The translations under genes were made by a program, and so were the position numbers. Source: UBA4312 sp002394635 (GTDB lineage Bacteria; Bacillota_I; Bacilli_A; Erysipelotrichales; Erysipelotrichaceae). From it: 64,000 bases of DNA. The stretch covers positions 1-64,000 of the forward strand of contig CAMNHO010000007.1 in assembly GCA_946539765.1 (NCBI GenBank). Direction: 5' to 3'. This document shows positions 63,671 through 64,000 of the stretch, in pieces (within the stretch, counting starts at the first letter, position 1; each line of letters opens with the position of its first letter). The notes under the pieces were generated by a model. That model was given only the letters and a program-made list of their open reading frames with translations. It was not told the origin of the DNA and did not search any database.

Positions 63671-64000
63671 TTACATATGTAACACTGATGTCAACCATGA
63701 AGCTGATTTCTTTTCATTTATTAATAATGCTTTATAGGTTTGATTGACCAGCTTCATCTTCGACGAAGTTATATTGTTCACATGCGTATATGTATTTAAA
63801 TATGTGACATCCCCTGTTTCATCCGGCTGTGTGCGGTTTGCTTGAATAAATGCCATTGTCTTCAAAAACATCTTAGAACATTCCGCACGGGTTGCAAAAG
63901 CTTTTGCACGGATCTTCCCGTTGCTACCACCCATGATGCCATTGGCAGCTGTCCACTGGATTGGTCCTTTGGAATAGGACCACATATCTGATGCATCACT
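63671..64000 (-). CDS. SLH-domain surface protein (3' end only)
   Basis: The minus-strand frame is open to the right edge; about 109 C-terminal residues are seen. An S-layer-homology repeat is visible: SDASDMWSYSKGPIQWTAANGI, then MGGSNGKIRAKAFATRAECSKMFLKTM. This is followed by a ~55-residue tail. SLH domains bind wall polysaccharide, often in pyruvylated form, at the cell surface. The internal Met at 63985 is not the true start. The gene is upstream of cassette B and separated from it by a terminator. Confidence 0.82.
   Translation of the reverse strand, partial: SDASDMWSYSKGPIQWTAANGIMGGSNGKIRAKAFATRAECSKMFLKTMAFIQANRTQPDETGDVTYLNTYTHVNNITSSKMKLVNQTYKALLINEKKSASWLTSVLHM

Noticed and set aside
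1..64000. CRISPR arrays, transposases, integrases or phage genes
   Set aside because: None was seen by reading; no regularly spaced repeats or transposase motifs were found.

Overview
The window reads as chromosomal DNA from an anaerobic, low-to-moderate GC Bacillota, most likely an Erysipelotrichia-type gut or oral bacterium. This is inferred from the rodZ-pgsA-cinA-recA gene order, strong AGGAGG-type ribosome binding sites, a CIRCE heat-shock operator, several [4Fe-4S] oxidoreductases, FeoAB, and SLH- and InlB-repeat surface proteins. Nearly every gene is on the minus strand. The only plus-strand genes are a P1-family peptidase (17545-18507) and a broken alpha/beta hydrolase (54374-55179).

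Positions 1-30140 are mostly housekeeping and metabolic genes. They are: nicotinate phosphoribosyltransferase (cut by the left edge); the rodZ-pgsA-cinA-recA operon; tRNA-Thr(GGU); an HD hydrolase with an AlkD-like glycosylase; lon behind a sigma-A promoter and CIRCE operator; a five-gene redox operon (two small membrane proteins, an FAD oxidoreductase, a large Fe-S/GltD-like oxidoreductase, and HypA); a histidine-rich COG0523 GTPase; a B3/4-SRAP-HD operon; a P1 peptidase convergent with a GH2 glycosidase; a FeoA-FeoB iron importer; an aldo/keto reductase with ferredoxin clusters; an acyl-CoA synthetase; and a lipase-3-like protein whose catalytic serine is replaced by asparagine.

Positions 30396-45657 are an AT-rich cell-surface polysaccharide locus. 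It encodes seven or more glycosyltransferases, a LicD phosphotransferase, a pyruvyltransferase, an FrhB-like protein, a WbsX-like protein, an EpsG/Wzy-like membrane protein, a Wzm/Wzt ABC exporter and a metallophosphoesterase.

Positions 45679-63483 hold the most unusual content: a seven-gene cassette present twice in tandem. In transcription order each copy encodes a giant secreted InlB/Flg_new-repeat protein (about 1,380-1,400 aa), a 47-48 aa peptide not listed among the longer ORFs, an HprK/PEPCK-like kinase, two PqqD-like (RRE) proteins, a PF14907-type nucleotidyltransferase and a GT4 glycosyltransferase. The small peptides have a lasso-leader-like Y-x-x-P motif and a conserved acidic tail, GEGSGDWDPNDPFA. 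A strong hairpin follows each peptide gene. No radical SAM enzyme, lasso cyclase, lanthipeptide synthetase or YcaO is present. I interpret the cassettes as an undescribed RiPP-like or peptide-tagging system tied to surface proteins and surface glycans. Copy B ends in a terminator. Copy A runs directly into the polysaccharide operon. The right edge holds the end of an SLH-domain surface protein. All functional statements are inferences from sequence; no searches were run.
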